Below are positions 1 to 8,554 of a DNA stretch of 64,000 bases, piece by piece (positions within the stretch are counted from its first letter, which is position 1; every line of letters starts with the position of its first letter). The notes beneath the pieces were generated by a model. The model worked only from the letters and a program-made list of their open reading frames with translations, was not told where the DNA came from and made no database searches. Source of the DNA: DASZIT01 sp036489495 (GTDB lineage Bacteria; Actinomycetota; Acidimicrobiia; Acidimicrobiales; RAAP-2); NCBI GenBank assembly GCA_036489495.1, contig DASXFR010000069.1, positions 62,001 through 126,000 on the forward strand. The letters run 5' to 3'. The translations under genes and the position numbers were made by a program.

Positions 1-296
1 GAGCAGAAGGCGTCGGGGCCCTCGCCGGTCAGGATCACCACTCCCACCGACGGATCGTCACGGGCGGCGGAGAGCGCATCCGAGAGCTCGAAGAGGGTCT
101 GGGGGCGGAAGGCGTTGCGGACTTCCGGGCGGGCGATGGTCAGCTTGGCGATCCCATCGGCGACGTCGAAATAGATGTCCTTGTAGACGCCGCGCCGTTC
201 CCAGTCGGGAAGGGGCAGGCTCCGGTACTGCTCGACCGGATCCTCCGGGTCTCCGCTGATCACCGTCTGGTTGTCGACTCCTCCTGCCTTCACCAT
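1..296 (-). CDS. menB: 1,4-dihydroxy-2-naphthoyl-CoA synthase MenB, N-terminal part
   Basis: Menaquinone biosynthesis: ring closure of o-succinylbenzoyl-CoA to 1,4-dihydroxy-2-naphthoyl-CoA. Only the first 98 codons are inside the window; the 3' end lies before base 1. The visible part has the crotonase N-terminal beta-strand and turn (GIAKLTIARPEVRNAF, about residues 49-64), with the acidic lead-in YKDIYFDV typical of MenB rather than generic enoyl-CoA hydratases. The ATG at 294-296 follows GAGGAG 10 bases upstream on the minus strand. It is divergent from menE, which encodes the preceding pathway step, with 53 bases between them. Family assignment is strong; the catalytic residues are outside the window. 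Confidence 0.85.
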   Translation of the reverse strand, partial: MVKAGGVDNQTVISGDPEDPVEQYRSLPLPDWERRGVYKDIYFDVADGIAKLTIARPEVRNAFRPQTLFELSDALSAARDDPSVGVVILTGEGPDAFC

Positions 297-336
297 GCGA
301 CCACTCGCTCCTCGCGTCGTTCTTCGGGCAGTCACC

Positions 337-342
337 TACGCT
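337..342 (+). promoter_or_regulatory. -10 element, leaderless menE promoter
   Basis: TACGCT lies 7 bases before the menE ATG at 350, so transcription should begin at or next to the start codon. No Shine-Dalgarno sequence and no convincing -35 are visible. Confidence 0.45.
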
Positions 343-349
343 AGCTCGC

Positions 350-1477
350 ATGCCTGACCTGGTGGCAGTCGATCTCCCGGCCAGCCAGGCGTTCGTCGAG
401 GCGATGCAACGGGCGTGGGACCGTGGGGATGCCGTCCTGCCGGTGGATGGCCGCCTGCCCCGACCGGCGGTGGACCGGCTGCTGGACGCGCTCCGACCGT
501 CAACTGTGGTCGACCATGACGGGCCCTCCCCCCGAACCGGTGGGATCCCGATCAACGACGGCGATGCGCTGGTGGTGGCCACCAGTGGGACGACCGGAGA
601 GCCCAAAGCGGTGGTGCTGACTCACGCCGCCGTCCAGGCATCCGCCCGGGCCAGCTCGCGGCGGCTCGAGATCGACCCGTCCGGTGACCGATGGGTGGCC
701 TGCCTGCCCCTCGCCCACATCGGCGGACTCTCGGTGCTCACCCGGGCCATCGTCACCGGCACCCCGTACACGCTGATCGAGCGGTTCGACCCCGCCGCGG
801 TGGAGGCCGAGGCCCGCCGCGGCGCCACCCGGGTGTCGCTGGTGGCGACCGCGTTGCGCCGGACCAACACCACCGGCTACCGCACGGTGCTCCTGGGTGG
901 CGCCGCCCCTCCCGAACACCTCCCCGACAACGTGGTGACCACCTACGGGATGACCGAGACCGGATCGGGGGTCGTCTACGACGGCCGGTCCCTCGACGGG
1001 GTCGAGCTCCGCATCGGCGACGGCCGACTCGGTGCCGACGGTGAGGTACTGGTGCGGGGGCCGATGTTGATGCGGGCCTACCGGGACGGTACCGATCCTC
1101 GACTGCCGGACGGCTGGCTCCCCACCGGCGATGCCGGGAGCCTGGACGAACACGGGACGCTGTCGGTGTTTGGCCGGACCGCCGAGGTCATCGTCACCGG
1201 TGCCGAGAAGGTCTGGCCGTCGACGGTCGAGTCGGTGCTGGCCCGCCACCCGGGTGTCGCCGAGGTGGCGGTATGGAAACGCCCCGACCCGGAATGGGGC
1301 CACCGGGTGGTGGCCTGGGTGGTGCCGGCGGATCCGTCGACACCGCCCCAGTTGGCATCGTTGCGGGCGGCGGTGTCCGAGCAACTCGCGCCCTGGGCCG
1401 CCCCGAAGGAACTGGTGGTAGTGGTCACCCTGCCCCGGACCTCGAGCGGCAAGCTGCAACGGAGCCGGCTCATCTGA
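350..1477 (+). CDS. menE: o-succinylbenzoate-CoA ligase MenE
   Basis: ATP-dependent activation of o-succinylbenzoate to its CoA thioester in menaquinone synthesis, by the adenylate-forming (ANL) mechanism. Visible motifs: P-loop TSGTTGEPK (residues 78-86), TYGMTETG (198-205), TGD (259-261), and C-terminal PRTSSGKLQ with the expected adenylation lysine at K368. At 375 residues it is short for the ANL superfamily but normal for actinobacterial MenE. The pairing with divergent menB is what separates MenE from other acyl-CoA synthetases; motifs alone would not. It appears leaderless, with TACGCT 7 bases upstream of ATG. Confidence 0.88.
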   Translation: MPDLVAVDLPASQAFVEAMQRAWDRGDAVLPVDGRLPRPAVDRLLDALRPSTVVDHDGPSPRTGGIPINDGDALVVATSGTTGEPKAVVLTHAAVQASARASSRRLEIDPSGDRWVACLPLAHIGGLSVLTRAIVTGTPYTLIERFDPAAVEAEARRGATRVSLVATALRRTNTTGYRTVLLGGAAPPEHLPDNVVTTYGMTETGSGVVYDGRSLDGVELRIGDGRLGADGEVLVRGPMLMRAYRDGTDPRLPDGWLPTGDAGSLDEHGTLSVFGRTAEVIVTGAEKVWPSTVESVLARHPGVAEVAVWKRPDPEWGHRVVAWVVPADPSTPPQLASLRAAVSEQLAPWAAPKELVVVVTLPRTSSGKLQRSRLI

Positions 1478-1512
1478 CCTCCGGCGGCACCGGATGCCCG
1501 AAGCACCGCCCG

Positions 1513-2169
1513 CTAGGTGTGAATGCGTTCGCGCCACCCGAGGGCGTCGACGAACCGGGCGGTGACCATGACCAGGGTGGCGATCTCGTGACGCTCCCGC
1601 CGGCGGATGGGGGCCGACCGGCCACCGCACACGGTGAACTCGGTCTCCGGCATCGACTCGATGAAGACCCCGGAGTTGGTGGTGTCGTTGGCCTGATCCG
1701 CCCCGGATCGGGCCCCCTCGGCGAAGGCGGCCACCCACTCCACCGACGGGGCGTCGCCGTGGACCTCGAGGAACTGCTGGCAATCCAAGTCGGCCAGCGC
1801 CAACCAGGAGAGGTCGAACAGGGCCAGGAGTCGCCCGACCATCGCGTTCACGGCTGCCGGCGGCGTGGCGGCTTGGAGGATGGCGGCGGCGGCATTGAGG
1901 ACGGTGTCCTCTCGATCCGCCCCCATGTTGGGCATTTCGTGTACATCCTCGACCCCGGCGCCGGGGACGTTTCGTATCCCCTTGAGGACGGCATCGACCG
2001 CACCCGGGTCATCGGGAAGCTCCACCACCAGTTCGTCGATGGCCACGCCGGCTTGGCGCTCGAGCACCTCGAGCCCGACGACGTTGCCCTGGACCGCGCC
2101 GATCTCCGAGGCCACCGCGGCCAGAATTCCCGGCGCATCCGGCAGCCAGATCCGCATGCGGGTCAGCAC
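1513..2169 (-). CDS. ACT-domain protein, function unknown
   Basis: 218 residues. The N-terminal 80 or so look like an ACT regulatory fold (MRIWLPDAPGILAAVASEIG, then a beta-alpha-beta pattern), a domain that usually binds amino acids. The C-terminal 130 residues match no family I can name. It starts with GTG three bases after the transglutaminase stop, so it is the last gene of the ATP-grasp/alpha-E/transglutaminase operon. Inference: a small-molecule sensor or accessory protein for that pathway. It converges on menE with a 35-base gap. Confidence 0.6.
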   Translation of the reverse strand: MLTRMRIWLPDAPGILAAVASEIGAVQGNVVGLEVLERQAGVAIDELVVELPDDPGAVDAVLKGIRNVPGAGVEDVHEMPNMGADREDTVLNAAAAILQAATPPAAVNAMVGRLLALFDLSWLALADLDCQQFLEVHGDAPSVEWVAAFAEGARSGADQANDTTNSGVFIESMPETEFTVCGGRSAPIRRRERHEIATLVMVTARFVDALGWRERIHT

Positions 2170-2172
2170 CGC

Positions 2173-3015
2173 TCAGTGGGTCCTCGTGATGTGCACGCCG
2201 ACCTGCATGGTGTGTTCGGCCCGACCGGCGTAGATCCCCTTGACCGGAGGGACATCGGAGTAGTCACGCCCCCGGCCCACCGCGACATGCCGTTCCCCGA
2301 CGGCACAGTCATTGGTGGGATCGAACCCCCACCAGGCCCCCGTCCATACTTCTACCCAGGCGTGACTCTCGCCGGTCATCTCCTCGCCGATGGTGGCATC
2401 CGGATCGGGGTGGAAGTAGCCGGAGACATAGCGGGACGGCAACCCCACCGACTTGGTCATGGCCAGGGCCAGGTGGGCGAAGTCCTGGCACACCCCGGCG
2501 CCATCGGAAAAGGCCTCGTTGGCCGAGGTGTGGACGCTGGTCACCCCGCGCACGTACCGCAGGCACGAGTGGGCCTGCTCCATGATCCCCCTGGCCGTCT
2601 CGAGGGGGCGGGGCCTACGCAAGCTGGCCGCCAGGTCTTCGAGCTCGTCCCCCGGCTCGGTGTACAGCTTGTGGGAGAGATGGTCGGCCATGGTCAGCGA
2701 CGCATCGGCCACCTCGTCCCAGGAGGCGTCCTCGGGTGGCTCCGGACGTTGGGTGTCGACCAGGGCCGTGCCTTGGACGGACAACATCTCGTGGCCCCGG
2801 TCGACGTTGAAGGAGACGACCTCGGTGCCCCAGTAGTCGACATAGCTGTATTGGGGGGCCAGCGGCACTGTCACGACTTTGGTTTCGAGCGCGGTCTGGC
2901 CCCGTTCGGTACGAGGGGTGAGCCGGAGCTCGTTGTAGGAGGCTCGGGCCGGCGAGTCGTAATCGAACCGGGTCTCGTGCCGCACCCGAAGTCGCCAGCC
3001 GTCCACCCGAGTCAT
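2173..3015 (-). CDS. transglutaminase-like protein (bacterial transglutaminase N-terminal plus core)
   Basis: 280 residues. The N-terminal beta domain (LRVRHETRFDYDSPARASYNE) is the Bact_transglu_N signature; the core carries the papain-like triad as GVCQDFAHL (Cys), ESHAWVEVW (His) and GFDPTN (Asp). Members usually act as proteases or amidases and sit beside circularly permuted ATP-grasp and alpha-E genes, as here. The ATG at 3013-3015 overlaps the alpha-E stop as ATGA, which fixes the start although the frame is open further upstream. Substrate unknown; the family's proposed role is cleaving or ligating small peptides built by the partner ATP-grasp. Confidence 0.88.
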   Translation of the reverse strand: MTRVDGWRLRVRHETRFDYDSPARASYNELRLTPRTERGQTALETKVVTVPLAPQYSYVDYWGTEVVSFNVDRGHEMLSVQGTALVDTQRPEPPEDASWDEVADASLTMADHLSHKLYTEPGDELEDLAASLRRPRPLETARGIMEQAHSCLRYVRGVTSVHTSANEAFSDGAGVCQDFAHLALAMTKSVGLPSRYVSGYFHPDPDATIGEEMTGESHAWVEVWTGAWWGFDPTNDCAVGERHVAVGRGRDYSDVPPVKGIYAGRAEHTMQVGVHITRTH

Positions 3016-3956
3016 GCGCCGACGCCTCCCCGGTGCCACTGGGTCGGGAGATCCTGGGCGAAATACCGGCGGGTGACGGCGTCACTCACCGAGGAGATCG
3101 ACCCCTGCAGACGCTCGAGCCGGGTCTCGAGTCCCCGGGACAGGGTGGACGGGGCCGAGTACTCGAGCTCGGCCCGGGCCAGTCCCACCAGGCCGCGGGC
3201 ATCCTCCCACGCCCCGTCGCGACCGGCGTTGATCTGGTCGAGACAGTCTTCGGCCAACGTCAACGAGGCGAACGCCGACCGGGGGAACAACCGGTCGCGC
3301 AACAGGAAGTCGAGGACCCGTCCGGGTTGGACGACGCCCTGGGAGAGCCGCAGGTACGGCTCGTAGCCCCCACACGACCGCAGCAGCATCACCAGCCCGC
3401 TGTCGAAGACATCGTCGAACTGGACGGTGGCCAGCTGGCGCGCCACCACGTCGGTGCGCTCGAGGCAACGTCCGAGGGTGAAGAACAGCCAGGTCTGGTC
3501 CCGGCTCATCAAGGTGTCGGCCAGTCCGGTGATGCCGGCCACCTGGGTCTTGACGAACGAGAGGTAGGGGGCGGGTCCCAGCCACTGGGCGGACTCCCAT
3601 TCCCGGGGGAGCGACGACCACGTCGCGTTGACGTGCTCCCAGAACTCGACCGGCACCACGTGGCGCACGGCCCGGGAGTTCTCCCGCGCCGCCGCCACCG
3701 CGCCGGCAATCGACGACCGGCTGTTGGGGTCGGTGGCCAGGCGTTCGGTCGCCTGCCAGAGGGTTTCGTCCTCGACGTCGGGAAGGCCCATGACGGCCAG
3801 GAGGCGGCGGGCGGCGTGGGCGCCCTCGGCATCGCTCTGTTCCAGGGCTTGGAAGACCGAGACGTCGAGGATCCGGGCGGTGCCTTCGGCGCGCTCGACG
3901 TAGCGCCCCACCCAGAAGATCGACTCGGCGACCCGGCTCAGCAGCGCGTTGGTCAT
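3012..3956 (-). CDS. alpha-E domain protein (DUF403)
   Basis: 314 residues, nearly all helical, with the diagnostic N-terminus LLSRVAESIFWVGRYVERAE. The domain's biochemical role is undefined; it occurs almost always with a circularly permuted ATP-grasp and a transglutaminase, so a shared complex or pathway is inferred. The ATG at 3954-3956 overlaps the ATP-grasp stop as ATGA. No Shine-Dalgarno is visible because the preceding bases are the CAG repeat, so expression probably depends on translational coupling. Confidence 0.9.
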   Translation of the reverse strand: MTNALLSRVAESIFWVGRYVERAEGTARILDVSVFQALEQSDAEGAHAARRLLAVMGLPDVEDETLWQATERLATDPNSRSSIAGAVAAARENSRAVRHVVPVEFWEHVNATWSSLPREWESAQWLGPAPYLSFVKTQVAGITGLADTLMSRDQTWLFFTLGRCLERTDVVARQLATVQFDDVFDSGLVMLLRSCGGYEPYLRLSQGVVQPGRVLDFLLRDRLFPRSAFASLTLAEDCLDQINAGRDGAWEDARGLVGLARAELEYSAPSTLSRGLETRLERLQGSISSVSDAVTRRYFAQDLPTQWHRGGVGA

Positions 3957-5518
3957 TGCTGCTGCTGCTGCTGTCGGTTGTTCTCGGCATCGTGCCGTGG
4001 CCCGGCGTCCATCGGCGGCCCGGCACTCACCGGGACCGGCTGGCGCGCCTCGACGACCGGAGCCGGTGGTCCGGCCCCGATCACCCAGGTGTCCTTGGAC
4101 CCTCCCCCTTGGCTGGAGTTGACCACCAGCCCGCCCTCTTGGAGGGCAACCCGGGTGAGCCCGCCGGGGAGGACCCACACGTTGTCGCCGTCGTTGACCG
4201 CGAACGGACGCAGATCCACATGGCGACGGACCATGGTGTCATCGACCCAGGTGGGAGACGTCGACAGCGCCACCACCCGTTGAGCGATCCAGTGGCGGGG
4301 ATCGGCGTCCACCGCCAGGCCCAAGGCGTCGAGATCGGCGCCCGACGCCGCCGGCCCGATGATCAGTCCTTTGCCCCCCGACCCGTCGACCTTTTTGAAC
4401 ACCAGCTCGTCGCGCCGGGAAAGGGCGTCGGCCCGCACCTTGGCGTCCTGGAGGTGGATGGTCTCGACGTTGCGGAGCAAGGCCTCCTCCCCCAGGTAGT
4501 ACTTGATCATGGCCGGCACGTAGGTGTACACCAGCTTGTCGTCGGCAACACCGTTTCCCACGCCGTTGGCAATGGTGACCCGCCCGGCCCGGGCGGCGTT
4601 GAGCACACCCGGGCAACCAACCAGTGACTCCGGGCGGAACTGCAACGGGTCGAGATACTCATCGTCGATCCGTCGGTAGATGACATGGACGGGGACTTCG
4701 CCCTCGGTGGTGCGCAGAAACACATCGGTGCCGTGGCACACCAGGTCGCGACCCTCGACGAGATGGACCCCCATGAGGCGGGCCAACAGGGCGTGCTCAT
4801 AGAAGGCCGAGTTGTGGACTCCGGGAGTGAGGACGACCACCGTCGGGTCGTGGACCCCGGCCGGGGCGGCCCGGCGAAGGGCGTGGATCAGATGGGCCGG
4901 GTAGTCGGTAACCATCTGGATGGGCTGACCCCAGAACAGCTCGGGCAGGACGCGGGCCATCGCCGCCCGGTTGGCCAGGACGTAGCTGACCCCCGACGGG
5001 CTCCGGATGTTGTCCTCCAGGACCCGGAACTCTCCTTCCTCGTCCCGGACCACGTCGATGCCGGCCACGTGGATCCGGACCCCGTTGGGCGGGGTCAGGC
5101 CGTGGGCCGCCCGCACGAAGCCGGGCGAACTGGTCACCACTTCGTGGGGGATGACCCCGTCGCTGATGATTCGGGCGGCGCCGTACACATCGGCCAGGAA
5201 GGCTTCGAGGGCCCGGACCCGCTGGGCCACGCCGTCCGACACCTGGGCCCACTCGTCCACCGTGAAGATGCGGGGAACCACATCGAGGGGGAAGGGCCGC
5301 TCCTCCCCGTCGAGGTCGAAGGTCACCCCCTGGTCCATGAACGCCCGGGCCAGGCGGGTGGCCCGGGCCGAGACATCGTCCGGCCCCATCTGGGACAGCG
5401 AGGCGGCCACCCCCGAATACGGCACCCGCGCCGAGCCGTCCCGGTCGACCATCTCGTCGAAGGCGGCCTGGGTCAGGCCCCGTACCCCCTCCCCGTAGCC
5501 GTCGAACAGGTCGCTCAC
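3953..5518 (-). CDS. circularly permuted ATP-grasp type 2 protein
   Basis: 521 residues. The N-terminal region (FDEMVDRDGSARVPYSG) and the core (VVVLTPGVHNSAFYEH, FRVLEDNIRSPSGVSYV, FKKVDGSGGKGLIIGP) match the CP-ATP-grasp type 2 family, thought to catalyse ATP-dependent amide or peptide ligation. It is first in a four-gene operon with alpha-E, transglutaminase and ACT proteins. GTG start at 5516-5518; the Shine-Dalgarno is weak. The last residues are NNR followed by six glutamines (five CAG plus one CAA) just before the overlapping stop. The ligated substrate cannot be predicted from sequence. Confidence 0.88.
   Translation of the reverse strand: MSDLFDGYGEGVRGLTQAAFDEMVDRDGSARVPYSGVAASLSQMGPDDVSARATRLARAFMDQGVTFDLDGEERPFPLDVVPRIFTVDEWAQVSDGVAQRVRALEAFLADVYGAARIISDGVIPHEVVTSSPGFVRAAHGLTPPNGVRIHVAGIDVVRDEEGEFRVLEDNIRSPSGVSYVLANRAAMARVLPELFWGQPIQMVTDYPAHLIHALRRAAPAGVHDPTVVVLTPGVHNSAFYEHALLARLMGVHLVEGRDLVCHGTDVFLRTTEGEVPVHVIYRRIDDEYLDPLQFRPESLVGCPGVLNAARAGRVTIANGVGNGVADDKLVYTYVPAMIKYYLGEEALLRNVETIHLQDAKVRADALSRRDELVFKKVDGSGGKGLIIGPAASGADLDALGLAVDADPRHWIAQRVVALSTSPTWVDDTMVRRHVDLRPFAVNDGDNVWVLPGGLTRVALQEGGLVVNSSQGGGSKDTWVIGAGPPAPVVEARQPVPVSAGPPMDAGPRHDAENNRQQQQQQ
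3957..3974. repeat. CTG/CAG trinucleotide repeat
   Basis: Five CTG units preceded by TTG on the plus strand encode the C-terminal polyglutamine of the ATP-grasp protein. The tract abuts the alpha-E start codon. Changes in copy number would alter tail length but not reading frame. Confidence 0.8.
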
Positions 5519-5624
5519 ACCACTCAGGGTGGCATTTCAGTGTTTCGACGGAGTTTCACGGGCGCGAACGCCTGATGACCAAAGTCAGACGGTTTGAAGT
5601 CGGTGGCGCGGGTCGCGCCCCGAC

Positions 5625-6404
5625 CTAGGAGATCCCGCCGCTGACGATCTCCAATGCCCCGCCGTCGATGACCAGGGTGTGTCCGGTGATCCAGGATGCC
5701 GAATCCGAACACAGGAACAGCGCGGCGGTGGCGACGTCCTCGGGCACGCCCAACCGGCGGAGCGGGAGGCGCCGGGCGATCTGTTCCTCGGCCGGTTCCC
5801 ACAGGGCTTTGGCGAAGAACGTCTTCACCAGTCCCGGGGCCACCGCGTTGACCCTCACCTTGGGCCCGAGCTCACCCGCCAGCTGGCGGGTGAGGTGGAT
5901 CACCGCCGCCTTGCTCACGTTGTACCAGCCGATCCCCTGCTCGACCGACAGCCCCCCGATCGATGCCAGGTTCAGCACCACCCCGCCGTGCTCGGACATC
6001 CCCGCCCGCCAGGCCGCCTGGGTCCACTCGAGGTAGCCGGACTGGTTCACTCGCAACGTCTTGTCGATCCGCCCGGTGTCGATCTCCATCAGCGGCCCGT
6101 AATAGGGGTTGGTGGCGGCGTTGTTGACCAGGATGTCCACCGACCCGAAGCGCTCGACGGTGGCGGCCACGCAGGCCTCGCCCTGCTCCGGATCGCCGGC
6201 GTTGGCCACCTGCCAGGCCACCTCGCCGGACCGGTCGCCTTTAGCGGCATCGATGGTGTCCTTGGCTTCGGCCAACGCCTCCGCCTTCCGGGAGGAGAGC
6301 ATCACCGAGGCGCCCGCCTCGGTGAACAGTTGGGCGATGGCCATCCCGATCCCCCGCGAAGCCCCGGTCACCAGCGCCGTCTTTCCATCCAGTCGGATAT
6401 CCAT
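5625..6404 (-). CDS. SDR-family oxidoreductase
   Basis: 259 residues, classical short-chain dehydrogenase: Rossmann motif TGASRGIG (residues about 12-19), NNAATNP, catalytic Ser-Tyr-Lys as S in LNLASIGGL, and YNVSKAA with Y and K. The C-terminus ITGHTLVIDGG is typical of the FabG-like class. Substrate not predictable. The ATG at 6402-6404 is chosen because TATGGT lies 7 bases upstream and suits a leaderless start; an in-frame ATG 12 bases earlier is the alternative. It is separated from the downstream ATP-grasp gene by 106 bases in which I see no gene. Confidence 0.85.
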   Translation of the reverse strand: MDIRLDGKTALVTGASRGIGMAIAQLFTEAGASVMLSSRKAEALAEAKDTIDAAKGDRSGEVAWQVANAGDPEQGEACVAATVERFGSVDILVNNAATNPYYGPLMEIDTGRIDKTLRVNQSGYLEWTQAAWRAGMSEHGGVVLNLASIGGLSVEQGIGWYNVSKAAVIHLTRQLAGELGPKVRVNAVAPGLVKTFFAKALWEPAEEQIARRLPLRRLGVPEDVATAALFLCSDSASWITGHTLVIDGGALEIVSGGIS

Positions 6405-6411
6405 GCCGAGC

Positions 6412-6417
6412 ACCATA
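6412..6417 (-). promoter_or_regulatory. -10 element, leaderless SDR promoter
   Basis: Minus-strand TATGGT ends 7 bases before the chosen ATG. It fits the TAnnnT pattern found before other genes here and supports this start codon. Confidence 0.5.
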
Positions 6418-6480
6418 GGACGGACCGTCGGCACCGGCCCGACGTCGCCGGCGGGGGCCGGGGCCCGGCCATCGATCCCG

Positions 6481-6486
6481 TAGCAT
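6481..6486 (+). promoter_or_regulatory. -10 element, leaderless promoter of the DUF255 gene
   Basis: TAGCAT lies 7 bases before the GTG start at 6494. There is no Shine-Dalgarno and no recognisable -35. Confidence 0.45.
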
Positions 6487-6493
6487 CGGTGGG

Positions 6494-8554
6494 GTGAACC
6501 GTCTCGCCAAGGAGACCTCCCCCTACCTCCGCCAGCACGCCGACAACCCGGTGGACTGGTATCCGTGGGGCGACGAGGCGTTCGACCGGGCCCGGGAGGA
6601 GAACCGCCCGGTGTTCCTCTCCATCGGGTACTCCGCCTGCCACTGGTGCCACGTGATGGCCCACGAGTCGTTCGAGAATCCCGACACCGCCGACGCCCTC
6701 AACGCCTCGTTCGTCAGCGTGAAGGTGGACCGGGAGGAGCGTCCCGACGTTGACGCTGTCTACATGGAAGCCGTCCAGGCCATCACCGGATCGGGTGGCT
6801 GGCCGATGAGCGTGTTCCTCACCCCCGACCGTCGACCGTTCTTCGGCGGGACTTACTTCCCCCCCGATGACCGGCATGGCACACCGTCGTTCCGAACCGT
6901 CCTCGCCGCGTTGACCGACGTCTGGACCAACCGCCGCCACGAGGTGGAGGAACAGGCCGACGAGCTCTCCGGGGCCATCGCCTCCCGCTCGGTGATCGCC
7001 CGACCGTCAGGCCGGGCCTCGGCGCTGGGCTCGTTGGGTGGCACCGACGACGGTGTCGATCTGCTCGAGGTGGCAACCACCGAGTTGCGCACCCGGTTCG
7101 ACCCCGAGTGGGGCGGCTTCGGCCCGGCCCCGAAGTTCCCCCAACCCACCCTCATCGACATCGCCCTCCGCCACGGGCTCCGAGACGCCGGGGGCGACCC
7201 GGATGCCGCGGTGCCGATGGCCGTCACCACCCTCGACGCCATGGCCGCCGGCGGCATCCACGACCACCTGGGCGGAGGATTTGCCCGGTACTCGACCGAC
7301 AACCAGTGGCTGGTCCCCCACTTCGAGAAGATGCTCTACGACCAGGCCGGGCTGCTGCGCGCCTACCTGCATGGCTGGCAGGCCACCGGCCGCCCCGACT
7401 ACCTGGCGGTAGTCGGGGACATCGTCGGATACGTGAGCCGCGACCTCACCAGCCCGCAGGGAGGGGTGTTCTCCGCCGAGGATGCCGACTCCGAAGGGGT
7501 GGAGGGCAAGTTCTACGTCTGGACCCTCGACCAGGCAACTGCGGCCATCACCGGCGGGGAGTCGGGCCCGGGCCAGGACCCCGGGGCCATCCTCGAATCC
7601 GTCGCCGGCTGGTTCGGCATCACCGCCGCCGGCAACTTCGAGGGAACCACCATCCTCCGGCGCCCGGTCGGCGCCCCGCTGGGGGGTCCGCCCGAGGTGG
7701 AGGCGGGTCGGCGGCTGCTGTTCGAGGCCCGGGCCCGGCGGGTCCGGCCCGGGCTGGATGACAAGGTGCTCACCGAGTGGAACGCCATGTACGCCTCGGC
7801 GCTGGCCGAGGCAGCCTCCGCCACCGGCAATCCGAAATGGGAGCAGTCGGCGGTCGCCATCGGTGACTTTCTCTACGCCAACCTCCGGCGGCGCTCCGAC
7901 GGCCGGTGGCTTCGCAGCTGGCAGGCGGAAGGCGGCGCCCGGCATCTGGCCTATGCCGCCGACTACGCCTGGCTGGTCGATGGCTTTACCCGGTTGGGCG
8001 AGTTGACCGGCCGGGCCGTCTGGACCCACCGGGCCATCGAGGCGGCCGATGCCCTGCTCGACCTCTTTCACGATGACCAGGACGGGGGTTTCTTCACCAC
8101 CGGTCACGACGGGGAGGCGTTGCTGGTCAGGACCAAGGACCTTTTCGACGGGGCGACCCCTTCGGCCAACGGGGTGGCCGCCGTCGGCCTGGTCCGGCTC
8201 GGGGCCCTGACCGGTTCCGAGCGCTACCAGCGGGCGGCCGCCGAGGTCGTCGACCTGGTTGGCGAGTTGCTTGTCCGCCATCCCACCGCCTTCGCCTACA
8301 CGGTGGAGGCGGCCGACCTGTTACGGCGAGGGTTGACCGAGGTGGTGGTCACCGGTGACCGTCCCGACCTCGTCGAGGTGGTCCACCGGACCTGGATCCC
8401 CGACGCGGTGCTGTCCTGGGGCGAGCCGACCGCCTCGCCCCTGTGGGAAGGGCGCGACCCGGAGCTGGCCTACGTCTGCCGGAACTACGCCTGCCAGTTG
8501 CCGGCCACCGATCCGGAGTTGCTGTCCAAGCAGCTGGCCGGGAGCCACCGGTGA
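6494..8554 (+). CDS. thioredoxin-domain protein of the DUF255/YyaL (SSP411) family
   Basis: 686 residues. The N-terminal thioredoxin-like domain carries CHWCHVM (about residues 52-58) after the family signature SPYLRQHADNPVDWYPW; a long (alpha/alpha)6-barrel region of the glycosidase or epimerase type follows (HDHLGGGFARYSTD, FYVWT). This domain order and length are standard for the family, whose biochemical role is unsettled. GTG start with a leaderless-type TAGCAT 7 bases upstream. It opens a plus-strand run, and its stop overlaps the next start as GTGA. Confidence 0.9.
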   Translation: MNRLAKETSPYLRQHADNPVDWYPWGDEAFDRAREENRPVFLSIGYSACHWCHVMAHESFENPDTADALNASFVSVKVDREERPDVDAVYMEAVQAITGSGGWPMSVFLTPDRRPFFGGTYFPPDDRHGTPSFRTVLAALTDVWTNRRHEVEEQADELSGAIASRSVIARPSGRASALGSLGGTDDGVDLLEVATTELRTRFDPEWGGFGPAPKFPQPTLIDIALRHGLRDAGGDPDAAVPMAVTTLDAMAAGGIHDHLGGGFARYSTDNQWLVPHFEKMLYDQAGLLRAYLHGWQATGRPDYLAVVGDIVGYVSRDLTSPQGGVFSAEDADSEGVEGKFYVWTLDQATAAITGGESGPGQDPGAILESVAGWFGITAAGNFEGTTILRRPVGAPLGGPPEVEAGRRLLFEARARRVRPGLDDKVLTEWNAMYASALAEAASATGNPKWEQSAVAIGDFLYANLRRRSDGRWLRSWQAEGGARHLAYAADYAWLVDGFTRLGELTGRAVWTHRAIEAADALLDLFHDDQDGGFFTTGHDGEALLVRTKDLFDGATPSANGVAAVGLVRLGALTGSERYQRAAAEVVDLVGELLVRHPTAFAYTVEAADLLRRGLTEVVVTGDRPDLVEVVHRTWIPDAVLSWGEPTASPLWEGRDPELAYVCRNYACQLPATDPELLSKQLAGSHR

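Noticed and set aside
2310..2345. tRNA-like 3' end pattern (GGGATCGAACCCCC)
   Set aside because: It lies inside the transglutaminase core and encodes its WWGFDPTN motif; no acceptor stem or anticodon arm fits.
3957..3974. CTG repeat as a phase-variation switch
   Set aside because: The unit is three bases, so gain or loss keeps the frame; only tail length would change.
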